Assembly: GCF_003253485.1 (NCBI RefSeq)
Contig: NZ_QKTX01000006.1
Span: forward strand, 1 to 64,000
Source: Algoriphagus aquaeductus
GTDB taxonomy: Bacteria; Bacteroidota; Bacteroidia; Cytophagales; Cyclobacteriaceae
Length of the DNA stretch: 64,000 nucleotides
Direction of reading: 5' to 3'
The position numbers were made by a program, and so were the translations under genes. How positions within the stretch are numbered: position 1 is the first letter of the stretch; each line of letters begins with the position of its first letter. Of the stretch, positions 1 through 8,302 are shown in pieces. The notes beneath the pieces are model-generated. The model was not told the origin of the DNA, did no database searches, and saw nothing but the letters and a program-made list of their open reading frames with translations.

Positions 1-84
1 CTCACACAGGGGAATGATTATCCGGGGCATTCTCCCGATGAAAGATCGGGACAGGCTATCTGGCCATTAAAAATCAAATTATAA
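1..84 (+). CDS. possible 3' end of an upstream gene (partial)
   Basis: Frame 1 is open from the window edge to TAA at 82-84, giving about 27 residues ending IWPLKIKL. It stops 4 nt before the ATG of the VCBS gene at 89, the tight spacing expected inside an operon. The stretch is too short to be significant by length and I do not recognise the family. It contains a perfect 7-bp inverted repeat (TCCCGAT at 33-39, ATCGGGA at 45-51), a type also common in intergenic hairpins of Bacteroidota, so this may instead be intergenic sequence. Confidence 0.3.
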   Translation, partial: LTQGNDYPGHSPDERSGQAIWPLKIKL

Positions 85-88
85 ACAG

Positions 89-3000
89 ATGAAATATGCC
101 AACTGCCAAACCTACTTTTTTTTTCTTTTGGCACTTATTTCCTGTTCTCCAAAAGCTGACTTTCAAAGCGGGGAAATGTTATTTATTTCCTTAGATTCTA
201 AAAAAACAGGGATAAATTTCATTAATAAATTGACTGAAAAAGAGGAATTCAATATCATCGAATACCTCTATTTCTACAATGGTGGCGGAGTAGCTGCAGG
301 GGATATTAATAATGATGGCCTCGTTGACTTATATTTCTCTTCTAACCAACTGCCCAATAAGCTTTTTCTAAACAAAGGCGGCTTTTTATTTGAAGACATT
401 ACCGAATCGAGTGGTACCTCATCCCTTGGTCCTTGGAAAACCGGGGTAAGCATGGTAGATATCAATGGGGATGGATTGTTGGATATTTATGTATGCCGAT
501 TGGGCGATTGGAAGGGGATAAAAGGTAAAAACGAACTTTATATCAACAATGGTGACCTTTCTTTTACCGAAAGCGCTCAATTATACGGACTAGATTTTCA
601 GGGATTCAGTACCCAAGCTGCATTTTTTGATTATGATCGGGATGGGGATTTAGATATGTATTTGCTTAATCATGCAGTACATACAGAAAATAGCTATGGA
701 AGAGCATCTCTCAGGTATATGGACAGTGGGCCTGAGGGAGATCGACTTTACAGAAATAATGCTGAAAAGGGTGAAATCCGTTTTACCCCGGTGACCAATG
801 AAGCAGGAATATTTTCAAGTCATATTGGATATGGATTGGGAGTTGGTATTACGGATATCAACAACGATGGCTGGCCAGACATCTACGTTTCCAATGATTT
901 TAATGAAAATGATTATCTCTATATCAATCAAACTGACGGCACATTCAAAGAGCAGATTTCTGCGATGACTACGGTCAGCAGCAGGTTTTCGATGGGAAAT
1001 GACTTTGCTGACATCAATAATGATGGCTGGATAGATTTTATTACCCTCGATATGCTTCCCAAAGAGGAGAAAATCAAGAAAATGTCAGCAGGAGAAGACA
1101 GTGAGGAAATTTATCAACTTAAGCTCAGTTTCGGATTTGAAAGGCAGGTTTCCAGAAACACGCTCCAACTTAACAATGGAAACGGGACCTTCTCAGAAAT
1201 CGGACAATACTCGGGGATATATGCTACGGATTGGAGTTGGTCGGCATTGTTCGCCGATTTTGACAATGATGGATGGAAAGATTTGTTTGTTTCCAATGGA
1301 ATTGTGAGAAGACCCAATGATTTGGACTACATCAACTTCCTGATGAATCCTGAGTTGAAAGACGGTTTTCAAAATAAGCCTGACCTTCGGAATCTACAAC
1401 TTGCCAAAAAGATGCCTCCGGGAGATGTTGGTAATTTTATTTTTAAAAATAACGGGGATTTGACTTTTGAGGATCTTTCCCGGAAGTGGGGTTTATCGGA
1501 GAAAAGCATTTCCAATGGAGCGGTGTATGTTGATTTGGATAATGATGGAGACCTGGATCTGGTCGTCAACAACATCAATGAGCAAGCTGGAATTTTTCAA
1601 AACAGACTCGATCAGATTTCCGGGGATACCGCCGACAAGAACTATTTAAAAGTCAAATTTGAAGGCCAAAACCGGAACAAATTTGGAATTGGTGCCAGGG
1701 TGGAGATTTATTCCAAAAATCAAGTTCAGGTTCGGGAAAATTATACCAGCAGGGGTTTTCAATCCGCTGTAGCCCCGGAACTTCATTTTGGAGTGGGTAG
1801 CCACGAAATTCTGGATTCCGTCAAGATCATTTGGCCCAGTGGAAAATCTGAAACCTTCACACAGGTCCGGGTCAATTCTACCCTGGTGATGAAGGAGACT
1901 GAAGCTACGAAGGAATCCAAGCCTACTCCCTCACCCGAAAAATCCGGGGTTAGAGTTTTGGAGAGAAATTCAACCGGATTGGAATTTATTCACTTTGAAA
2001 ATGAGTACAATGATTTCAATGTAGAGCCTTTGTTGCCGCACAAATTATCGAAGGAAGGACCTGCCTTGACTATCGGGGATTTAAATGGGGACGGGAGAGA
2101 GGATGTTTTTGTCGGAGGGGCTTCGGGTCAGGCAGGAGTAGTTTTCCTTCAAAATAAAGAAGGTAAGTTTTTTCCGATAGTTCAGCCCTTATTGGAGGAG
2201 GATGCATTTTTGGAGGATGTTTGTGCAGAGCTGCTTGACGTCAATGGAGATGGAGCGATGGATTTGGTGGTAGGAAGAGGTGGGAATCTTCCACTCCCAA
2301 CTGAAGAAGTGGGGTCCACTATTTTATATCTAAATGACGGCAATGGAAGATTTTATAAGAAAATTCCCTTGCCATTGGAAATCAATACCCAGGTATCTGT
2401 CGTGAGATCTGTTGATTTCAATCAGGATGGTTTAATGGATTTGATGATCGGTGGTAGAAATGTGCCGGGTAAGTATGGTCTGAGTCCCAGAAGTTATCTG
2501 TTGAAAAATCTCGGTGACCATCAGTTTGTGGATGTGACGAAGGAAGTCGCTCCTGACTTGGAATATTTGGGGATGGTAAAAGATGCCGTATGGACAGACC
2601 TAGACCTTGATGGAAATTTAGACTTGGTGGTGGTGGGAGAATGGATGCCGATTACCGTTTTTTTGAATAAAAATGGAGTACTGATCAATGAAACATCACA
2701 CTTCGGATTGGATTATTCATCCGGTTGGTGGAATTCATTAGCTGCCGCAGACCTAAATGGAGACGGCTACCCCGATTTGGTGGTAGGAAACTTGGGATTG
2801 AATAGCCGTCTGAAAACTTTTGAAAAGCTCCCTGTAAGGATGATGGTCAAAGATTTTGACCAAAATGGAAGTATAGAACAAATTATTTCCTATCCGGAAG
2901 ACGGCAAATATTATTCGATAGCCTCAAAAGATGAGCTTACCAAACAAATTCCTGTCCTTAAAAAGGACTTTGTGAACTATACCGATTTTGCGGGAAAAAC

Positions 3001-3421
3001 TGTGGAGGAGATTTTTCGCAGGTTTGATCTGGAAGGAGCAAAACAACTGGAAGCCCATCAATTTGAATCCGTGGTTTTGGTAAACCAAGAGGGTAAAAAG
3101 TTTCAGTCAATACCACTTCCAGCCGAAGCTCAATTTTCCCCAATTGAGGCGATCCTCTTGACCGATGTCAATCAGGATGGGTTTCCTGATTTAATAATTG
3201 GGGGTAACAACACCTCTTCGGCTCCTTATTTTGGAGCCTATCAGGGAAGTTGGGGGAACATTTTAACAGGAACCGGGCAGGGGGATTTTAGGTCGGAAAA
3301 GAAATACACCATGAAAATCCACGGGGATGTGAAGGAGATTAAAGAAGTGAGAGTAGGATCCCAAATCTGGGTGATTTTTGCAAAAAATGATGCGGAAATG
3401 GAGGTTGTGAAGATCGATTAA
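89..3421 (+). CDS. giant VCBS/FG-GAP repeat lipoprotein with ASPIC/UnbV domain
   Basis: 1110-aa surface or outer-membrane lipoprotein of the CRTAC1-like VCBS family. The N-terminus carries a lipoprotein signal with lipobox LISC, Cys19 being the anchor. After a short linker comes an FG-GAP block (YNGGGVAAGDINNDGLVD at about 64-80, DINGDGLLDIYV at about 124-135, and several more DxNxDGxxD calcium-binding loops). An ASPIC/UnbV domain lies near 518-605, with a GARV strand and a WPSG turn. A second FG-GAP block runs to the C-terminus. The build is two beta-propellers joined by ASPIC/UnbV. It is paralogous to the three proteins encoded at 10.4-20.8 kb on the other strand. Such proteins are often found beside SusC/SusD pairs; a glycan- or metal-binding role at the cell surface is inference. 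Exact substrate unknown. Confidence 0.88.
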   Translation: MKYANCQTYFFFLLALISCSPKADFQSGEMLFISLDSKKTGINFINKLTEKEEFNIIEYLYFYNGGGVAAGDINNDGLVDLYFSSNQLPNKLFLNKGGFLFEDITESSGTSSLGPWKTGVSMVDINGDGLLDIYVCRLGDWKGIKGKNELYINNGDLSFTESAQLYGLDFQGFSTQAAFFDYDRDGDLDMYLLNHAVHTENSYGRASLRYMDSGPEGDRLYRNNAEKGEIRFTPVTNEAGIFSSHIGYGLGVGITDINNDGWPDIYVSNDFNENDYLYINQTDGTFKEQISAMTTVSSRFSMGNDFADINNDGWIDFITLDMLPKEEKIKKMSAGEDSEEIYQLKLSFGFERQVSRNTLQLNNGNGTFSEIGQYSGIYATDWSWSALFADFDNDGWKDLFVSNGIVRRPNDLDYINFLMNPELKDGFQNKPDLRNLQLAKKMPPGDVGNFIFKNNGDLTFEDLSRKWGLSEKSISNGAVYVDLDNDGDLDLVVNNINEQAGIFQNRLDQISGDTADKNYLKVKFEGQNRNKFGIGARVEIYSKNQVQVRENYTSRGFQSAVAPELHFGVGSHEILDSVKIIWPSGKSETFTQVRVNSTLVMKETEATKESKPTPSPEKSGVRVLERNSTGLEFIHFENEYNDFNVEPLLPHKLSKEGPALTIGDLNGDGREDVFVGGASGQAGVVFLQNKEGKFFPIVQPLLEEDAFLEDVCAELLDVNGDGAMDLVVGRGGNLPLPTEEVGSTILYLNDGNGRFYKKIPLPLEINTQVSVVRSVDFNQDGLMDLMIGGRNVPGKYGLSPRSYLLKNLGDHQFVDVTKEVAPDLEYLGMVKDAVWTDLDLDGNLDLVVVGEWMPITVFLNKNGVLINETSHFGLDYSSGWWNSLAAADLNGDGYPDLVVGNLGLNSRLKTFEKLPVRMMVKDFDQNGSIEQIISYPEDGKYYSIASKDELTKQIPVLKKDFVNYTDFAGKTVEEIFRRFDLEGAKQLEAHQFESVVLVNQEGKKFQSIPLPAEAQFSPIEAILLTDVNQDGFPDLIIGGNNTSSAPYFGAYQGSWGNILTGTGQGDFRSEKKYTMKIHGDVKEIKEVRVGSQIWVIFAKNDAEMEVVKID

Positions 3422-3771
3422 TCAAATCAAAACAGGCGTATCAGATGTAGAATTTGGGGATACCCCTTCTCTTATTATGGGGTACACCCTCTATTGCAAC
3501 AGCAACAAGATGAAATAAAAAACTGATTATTCGCTATTCTGCCAGTTGACGAATATTCCACTGATTTTGGGCTGGATGCTTCGACTGCGCTCAGCACAGG
3601 CGACCGATGACCGAAGACCGAAGATTCCCAAAAATATGGCGTTAACTTGGTCTTCTGAGCTTTAGAAATGCTACTGGCAAGATTCCGTATATTCATTAAT
3701 AAAAATTTACTTTGGGTAGTTCGTATGATTTTCATCAAAAAGTACAGCTAAAAAGATTTACAACTGTATTT
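3422..3771. other. gene-free stretch with short repeats
   Basis: No convincing gene on either strand; an 87-codon open frame on the minus strand is only a by-product of repeat sequence. At 3580-3594 lies TTCGACTGCGCTCAG, a half of the palindromic element also present at 63086-63100. At 3602-3622 there are three tandem heptamers of the form GACCGAW. No terminator for the upstream VCBS gene is evident. Confidence 0.55.
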
Positions 3772-3910
3772 TACCGTTTGCAAAAAAAAACGCCCTTCCT
3801 GTAATTGTCATTAAAATTAACAGACTAGGTATTGCCTCGGCATGGAGTTCAACTTAATTTAGTTTCAGCTTCAAAATGAAGCCGTTTTTGGCCAAAAACT
3901 TTTTAATCAA
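3772..3910 (+). repeat. 139-bp leader repeat, copy A
   Basis: Matches 5302-5440 with only three mismatches in 139 bp and lies directly upstream of peptide gene A. It holds a perfect 16-bp palindrome GTTTTTGGCCAAAAAC (3884-3899) and a small hairpin with arms GCTTCA/TGAAGC (3868-3882). TTTG at 3777-3780 could be a -33 element, but I see no clean TAnnTTTG partner. Conservation to this degree outside coding sequence, while the downstream mature peptides diverge, suggests a promoter and 5' UTR duplicated together with the signal peptide. Confidence 0.9.
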
Positions 3911-3930
3911 TTCAAACTCTTTAAAAAACT

Positions 3931-4134
3931 ATGAAGAAAGTATTCTTCGGACTGGCGTTTTTGGGATCAGTCCTCATGTTTAATCAAGGTGCGAAGGCAC
4001 AGGCTTCTCTGCCAGGTGATGATGGGAATTCGTCCGGGGGCGTTTGTTGTCAATCTGATGAATCTTGCCGCCATCCTAGATATGGGAATGTGGCAGAAGC
4101 TACGTGGATCGAAGGTATCAAATTTTGCATTTAA
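3931..4134 (+). CDS. small exported Cys-rich peptide A (NVEALA-like context)
   Basis: 67-aa precursor. Residues 1-24 form a Sec signal peptide with cleavage predicted after AKA (AKA^Q). The mature part of about 43 residues has four cysteines, including a CC pair, consistent with two disulfides in the periplasm or outside the cell. It is preceded by leader repeat copy A and followed after 7 nt by a perfect hairpin, then by a propeller lipoprotein gene. The signal peptide is almost identical to those of peptide genes B and C, while the mature part is unrelated. In Bacteroides, small NVEALA-family peptides (Pfam PF14055) sit beside BF3164-type and six-bladed propeller lipoproteins; this locus looks analogous, although the NVEALA motif itself is absent. 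Function unknown. Confidence 0.75.
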   Translation: MKKVFFGLAFLGSVLMFNQGAKAQASLPGDDGNSSGGVCCQSDESCRHPRYGNVAEATWIEGIKFCI

Positions 4135-4141
4135 GTAAGTC

Positions 4142-4164
4142 AGCGGGGTTGTTTCAACCCCGCT
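4142..4164 (+). terminator. hairpin behind peptide A, possible attenuator
   Basis: Perfect 10-bp stem AGCGGGGTTG / CAACCCCGCT with loop TTT. No proper U-run follows, so it may be a partial terminator or mRNA-stabilising structure that sets the peptide-to-lipoprotein ratio. The same geometry occurs after peptide genes B and C. Confidence 0.7.
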
Positions 4165-4189
4165 CAATCCGCTTCCTATTTCTCCATCG

Positions 4190-5284
4190 ATGAAAAGAAA
4201 TCAGATTGCAACATCCTGTATTATTTTGGTTTACCTACTGTTGGGGTGTTCAAAGGGTACAAACCCAAAAAGCGAGTTGTATTTCTTAGAAAAGGATCTA
4301 CCTACTCCAATATCATTGAAGGGTCATAAATACTCTTTTCCAAAAATACTCAATCCTCGTGGAATCACCATAATCGGATCCAAAGCGGTGGTTTTTGAGC
4401 GAAAAAACACATCAGATGATAAGTTTCATATCATAGATCTTCAGGAAGAGGCTTACCTTAGATCTAAGGGGATTGATGGAATGGGCCCGGGTGAAATTAC
4501 GGTTATCACCCAACTAGAAGCACTTCAAGATCCCCGCAAGATCCTGACTTATGACCCTGAACTCAACGTGTTTTCTGTCTTCGATCTTTCAGATTCTTCT
4601 CGTTTGGCCGAAAGGCAATTTAGAGCGCCTGCTACTGCTTTTTTTATTACCGATGCTGCTTTTACCTCTGATACTTCATTTATAGCCCATGTGGTAGATG
4701 GCTGGACAAAATATCTTCATTTAACTATTTCTGGAGATACGCTGAGCACATTTGGGAATTGGAAAAACATGATTAAAGGAAGGGAGTTACCGAATGGGTA
4801 TAAAGAGGAAGAATTGGATGCCAATTTGGTAAGTAACGTATTCCAAGGCCCCTTACGGGTTAACAATTCCCGCACCTATGCGGTAAAAGCGGGGTTGAAG
4901 GTAGATTATATTGACATTGTTCGCCTTTCAGATCAGTCGATCACTACCATAATCGGCCCTGAATCTACCATTCAGGATTTTAGAATAGGAAATTCAGGAG
5001 GTTATCAAATGCCTACTTTTCCACTTGAAACTTCTACTACTCGATATCGAGATGTATTTGCCGGAGAAAACTCCCTCTTTGTCCTTTTCAGCGGTAAATC
5101 TTACACCGCAATTAGTGAAATGACCAATCTAAATCGGATTTTTGAATTTGACTATTCTGGTAAACCTCTGGCCCAATATCAACTTGACTTTCCCCTCTTT
5201 GGCTTTGCCGTGGATGAAAGGAATAGAAGAATCTACGGGGTAACCACTGACGAACAACCTAATCTGGTGAGGTTTGACTATTAG
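4190..5284 (+). CDS. BF3164-like (TolB-like propeller) lipoprotein
   Basis: 364-aa lipoprotein, lipobox LLGC with Cys20. The remainder is beta-rich, with the pattern GIDGMGPGE near 95-105 and strand-turn repeats typical of the BF3164/TolB-like six-bladed propeller lipoproteins of Bacteroidota. Start ATG lies 25 nt after the hairpin that follows peptide gene A. It is more distant from the propeller proteins at 5770 and 7170 than those two are from each other. Role unknown; a partner or receptor function for the adjacent Cys-rich peptide is inferred only from the repeated gene pairing. Confidence 0.72.
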   Translation: MKRNQIATSCIILVYLLLGCSKGTNPKSELYFLEKDLPTPISLKGHKYSFPKILNPRGITIIGSKAVVFERKNTSDDKFHIIDLQEEAYLRSKGIDGMGPGEITVITQLEALQDPRKILTYDPELNVFSVFDLSDSSRLAERQFRAPATAFFITDAAFTSDTSFIAHVVDGWTKYLHLTISGDTLSTFGNWKNMIKGRELPNGYKEEELDANLVSNVFQGPLRVNNSRTYAVKAGLKVDYIDIVRLSDQSITTIIGPESTIQDFRIGNSGGYQMPTFPLETSTTRYRDVFAGENSLFVLFSGKSYTAISEMTNLNRIFEFDYSGKPLAQYQLDFPLFGFAVDERNRRIYGVTTDEQPNLVRFDY

Positions 5285-5301
5285 GTCTTTACCCTAGTCA
5301 A

Positions 5302-5440
5302 TACCGTCTGCAAAAAAAAACGCCCTTCCTGTAATTGTCATTAAAATTAACAGACTAGGTATTGCCTCGGCATGGAGTTCAACTTAATTTAGTTTCAGCT
5401 TCAAAATGAAGCCGTTTTTGGCCAAAAGCTTATTAATCAA
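5302..5440 (+). repeat. 139-bp leader repeat, copy B
   Basis: Second copy of the leader at 3772-3910 (3 mismatches). The mismatches change the putative -33 TTTG to TCTG and break the 16-bp palindrome at one position. Between the repeat end and the ATG of peptide gene B the sequence differs completely from copy A, so the similarity resumes only at the start codon. Confidence 0.9.
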
Positions 5441-5479
5441 ATTGCCGCCGTTCGTGTCCCCACAAATGGCCCGAAAACC

Positions 5480-5692
5480 ATGAAAAAAGTATTCTTCGGA
5501 CTGGCGTTTTTGGGATCAGTCCTCATTTTCAATCAGGGTGCAAAGGCACAGGCTTCTTTGCCAGGAGAAGGTGGGATCACCTGTAAAGTGGAAGTTCTTA
5601 TTTGTAACTGGTTTACAGGTACAACAAGACAAGTTTGCCATCAAAATGACTCGGGTGTAGAGTGTCAATGCGGACAATCAACATCTTGTTAA
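5480..5692 (+). CDS. small exported Cys-rich peptide B
   Basis: 70-aa precursor. Residues 1-24 repeat the signal peptide of peptide A with one substitution, ending AKA^Q, and the first mature residues (ASLPG) are also shared. From about residue 31 the sequence is unrelated and carries six cysteines, enough for three disulfides; it ends in Cys. Leader repeat copy B lies upstream, a perfect hairpin 16 nt downstream and then a propeller lipoprotein gene. Nucleotide identity with gene A is very high across the signal region and is lost abruptly in the mature part, which points to cassette duplication with replacement or fast divergence of the mature peptide. Function unknown. Confidence 0.77.
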   Translation: MKKVFFGLAFLGSVLIFNQGAKAQASLPGEGGITCKVEVLICNWFTGTTRQVCHQNDSGVECQCGQSTSC

Positions 5693-5708
5693 TAAACAAT
5701 TAAATTTT

Positions 5709-5731
5709 CCCTCCATCAACCTGATGGAGGG
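5709..5731 (+). terminator. hairpin behind peptide B, possible attenuator
   Basis: Perfect 10-bp stem CCCTCCATCA / TGATGGAGGG with loop ACC, followed by a pyrimidine-rich TCTTCTTTCC tract. Lies 16 nt after the stop of peptide B and 38 nt before the next ATG. Confidence 0.72.
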
Positions 5732-5769
5732 TCTTCTTTCCTTAATGCATTATATTTCATTCTGCTCAA

Positions 5770-6906
5770 ATGAAAAAAGTAAACAGTTCTTTGATATTCT
5801 TAGTGATTTTGGTTTTTGCATGTAAATCGAAAAATCCACGAGTAGATCATCTTATTATTCCAGAAGAATCCACAAATTCAGCTACTCTCTCCAGTCTTGT
5901 TCAAGAGGTAAGCTATATTCCATTGACAGGCGACCCTTCTCAGCTTCCCAATGAGATTGATAAAGCAATGTTCATAGATCAATTAATCATATTAGGGGAT
6001 TTTAATTTTTCTCAATCTCTATATGCATTTGATAAGCAGTCGGGTGAATTTGTACCTATGCCTTTGAGGAAAGGAGAAGGGCCAAACGAGGCCAGAGAGA
6101 TTTCAGACTTTTGGATTGATAAGAATTTTATCTACGTCTTGGACGGAATTGGGAGGAAAATCCTTCCCATAAAATTTGAAAATGGTGGTTTTATCCTCCA
6201 AGATCCCATAGGATTGGAATTGCCTTTGAGAAAATTTGCCAAGATTGACTCAGGTTTTGTTGGTATTACGGGAGGAGGACAGGATTTTACCTTGGTTTTT
6301 GTTAACCCAAATGGTAAGGTGACTACAAAACATCTTCCATTTTCGATTGAATATTTAATGAATCCTATGAATCCTTTTCATCAGGAAAAGGATGGGGAAA
6401 AGTCAACCACTTTGCTCCACACCCAATTTTCTCCCATTATTTACAAGGTAGATCAGGGAGAGTTGGTAGAGTTTAAAAGATTTTCATACGGAGGAGAGCC
6501 TCTAGCATTTCCTGCTAAAACCGACTTTCCACTAGATCAAGAAGGTTTTAATCAATTTAGATCTACACTTCAAAGTCAACCTTCTTTTTTCACCTTATTT
6601 GAAAAAACTGCAAATCAATTTTTGCTTTTTCATATTTTGAATGAGGTTCCGAAAATGGCTTTGGTAGATGGGGACTCAGGAGTCAGTTTTAGCTTCCAAA
6701 ATATCAAGAATGACATAAGCTTTGATCAGCCCTTTCCAAAAGTTATAGGAATAAATGAAGATAAGTTTGTAGCATTTATTTCAAAGGAACAGATTAATCC
6801 AACTAGTGCAGAATTTGAAAATTCATCTTTGAAAACAATTATTGATTCAAACCCAAATAGTTTAATTTTTTTAGTTCAATTCAAACTAAGACTAAACTCT
6901 GAATAG
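5770..6906 (+). CDS. six-bladed beta-propeller lipoprotein
   Basis: 378-aa lipoprotein, lipobox VFAC with Cys18. The KGEGPNEAREISDFWID signature near 100-115 and regularly spaced beta-strands are typical of the six-bladed propeller lipoproteins of Bacteroidota. The stop TAG (6904-6906) is followed in the same frame, without any gap, by a headless copy of the peptide gene (6907-7113). It belongs to the peptide B cassette by position. A sensor, binding or peptide-receptor role is possible; nothing in the sequence shows a catalytic site. Confidence 0.78.
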   Translation: MKKVNSSLIFLVILVFACKSKNPRVDHLIIPEESTNSATLSSLVQEVSYIPLTGDPSQLPNEIDKAMFIDQLIILGDFNFSQSLYAFDKQSGEFVPMPLRKGEGPNEAREISDFWIDKNFIYVLDGIGRKILPIKFENGGFILQDPIGLELPLRKFAKIDSGFVGITGGGQDFTLVFVNPNGKVTTKHLPFSIEYLMNPMNPFHQEKDGEKSTTLLHTQFSPIIYKVDQGELVEFKRFSYGGEPLAFPAKTDFPLDQEGFNQFRSTLQSQPSFFTLFEKTANQFLLFHILNEVPKMALVDGDSGVSFSFQNIKNDISFDQPFPKVIGINEDKFVAFISKEQINPTSAEFENSSLKTIIDSNPNSLIFLVQFKLRLNSE

Positions 6907-7113
6907 TACAAAAAAGTATTCTTCGGACTGGCGTTTTTGGGATCAGTCCTCATGTTCAATCAAAGTGCGAAGGCACAAGATGAAGGACTGGAACCAGGTC
7001 CTTGCTATCAAAGAATGTACTGGTGTGGTGATAAGGTGGAAGCTTTAAATTGCGAAACCTATCAAACTGGTACAAGGTGCTCGAAGTATTACCTACAATG
7101 CTACAGCTGTTAA
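6907..7113 (+). pseudogene. peptide C: start-less third copy of the Cys-rich peptide
   Basis: The frame TAC AAA AAA GTA TTC TTC onward repeats codons 2-24 of the signal peptide of genes A and B, but the ATG is replaced by TAC and the 139-bp leader is missing. The reading frame is the same as that of the upstream propeller gene and begins directly after its TAG stop. The rest is intact: AKA^Q cleavage site, a mature part of about 44 residues with six cysteines, and TAA at 7111-7113. In-frame TTG (6937) or ATG (6952) starts would give a defective signal peptide. It may be a recent deletion product, or be expressed by TAG readthrough as a C-terminal extension of the propeller lipoprotein. The open, undamaged mature part favours a recent event or residual function. 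Confidence 0.7.
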
Positions 7114-7123
7114 CTCGTAATGG

Positions 7124-7140
7124 GGCGGCTTCAAGCCGCC
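7124..7140 (+). terminator. hairpin behind peptide C
   Basis: GGCGGCT / AGCCGCC with loop TCA (7-bp stem), followed by TCTTTTTCTC. Third hairpin of the same geometry, 10 nt after the peptide C stop and 29 nt before the next propeller gene. Confidence 0.72.
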
Positions 7141-7169
7141 TCTTTTTCTCATTACTTTAACTGATCATC

Positions 7170-8297
7170 ATGAAATACTTCTTGTTGAGATCACTGCCCA
7201 TTCTATTTTTCTTCTACGGATGTACATCCAAAGAATCTAATAATTCCAATCCTGATTCCTTTAGACTTTCCCTTTCGGATGCTATTAACTTGCCGAGTTC
7301 CGAGTTGGAGATAGTAGACCTCATTCCCTTGGAAACCAATGCTCAGAACCTGATGGGAAATGACCTGAGGGTGAGAAAGAGTAAAAACAAAATCTACGTG
7401 ATGGATATCGCACAGCGGGATGGAATCCATGTCTTTTCAGATGCAGGACAATTCTTAAAAACCGTGGCGGTCAAAGGTGAGGGGCCCAATGAATTGAAAG
7501 GATTACAGGACTTTCAGATCGATGCGGAGGAGCGGCTTTTTGTGCTCGCTACGCTAGGAGATCGTACGACCATGTATCAGGTCAGTGAGCAAGGAGAACT
7601 TCAGAAACTCGCGGATGCGGAATATTTGGCCAGTGCATTTACCCTTGCAGAGAACGATGAATTTTACCTATATGGAAGTTACAATAAGCCTTTGGTGACA
7701 CACCGATTGGTAAGGACAAACTCCTCCGGTAAAGTTTTGCAATCCTATTTCCCCAATGACTACACCAATGAAATGCTTCCCATGACCGAGCGGAATTTTT
7801 ACGAGACGGCAGGTGGGGATTTGATTTTGGCAGAGATTTTCAACGATACGCTGTACACTATTCAGAACGGGCAGGTAAAACCTATACTAAATCTGGATAT
7901 GGGGCACTTTCAGGTTCCGAAGGAATTTTGGGAGATGGATCTGATGCAAGGCTATCAGCTGATCCAAGAGCAGGGATTTGCTGTCTTCAAATCAGCTTTT
8001 TCCAATTCCAAAAAGATTATTGCCAATGTCCATTTCCAAGGGAATGAGATCGGTACTCAAAAGAAGGTTTATTTCTACGACAGAATCACGGGAGAATTTC
8101 AAGGGTTGGATTATCCCGAACAGGAAGCAGAAATCTGGAATGATCCCATAGGTTTGGAAGAGGATCATGTCTGGTTTTTGACCTATCATTCGTTTCTGAA
8201 GAAAAGTGAGAAGACTATTTTATCTCCTGAACTCCGGACCAAAATCACGGAGCAGGAATTTGACTATCCGATTCTGATCAAAGCAAAACGTAAGTAA
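7170..8297 (+). CDS. six-bladed beta-propeller lipoprotein
   Basis: 375-aa lipoprotein, lipobox FYGC with Cys18. It has the same KGEGPNELKGLQDFQID signature as the product of 5770-6906 and the same overall length, so the two are paralogues. The preceding hairpin and peptide C make it the third cassette. Only 5 nt separate its stop from the following thioredoxin-like gene, so they are almost certainly co-transcribed. Specific role unknown. Confidence 0.8.
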   Translation: MKYFLLRSLPILFFFYGCTSKESNNSNPDSFRLSLSDAINLPSSELEIVDLIPLETNAQNLMGNDLRVRKSKNKIYVMDIAQRDGIHVFSDAGQFLKTVAVKGEGPNELKGLQDFQIDAEERLFVLATLGDRTTMYQVSEQGELQKLADAEYLASAFTLAENDEFYLYGSYNKPLVTHRLVRTNSSGKVLQSYFPNDYTNEMLPMTERNFYETAGGDLILAEIFNDTLYTIQNGQVKPILNLDMGHFQVPKEFWEMDLMQGYQLIQEQGFAVFKSAFSNSKKIIANVHFQGNEIGTQKKVYFYDRITGEFQGLDYPEQEAEIWNDPIGLEEDHVWFLTYHSFLKKSEKTILSPELRTKITEQEFDYPILIKAKRK

Positions 8298-8302
8298 ATG
8301 AT

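Noticed and set aside
3475..3738. 87-codon open frame on the minus strand with a CCCC stretch
   Set aside because: Lies in repeat DNA; its middle (LSAVEA) is the translation of the TTCGACTGCGCTCAG element. No start context and no family resemblance.
3772..5440. CRISPR or short-spacer repeat array
   Set aside because: Only two copies of a 139-bp repeat, each upstream of a gene; no spacers and no cas genes.
3931..5692. Bacteriocin with double-glycine leader
   Set aside because: The leaders are Sec signal peptides with an AKA cleavage site, and there is no peptidase-containing ABC transporter nearby.
3931..7113. Calling the peptides members of Pfam NVEALA outright
   Set aside because: Gene context fits, but the NVEALA motif is absent from A and B, and C only has KVEAL. 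A profile search is needed.
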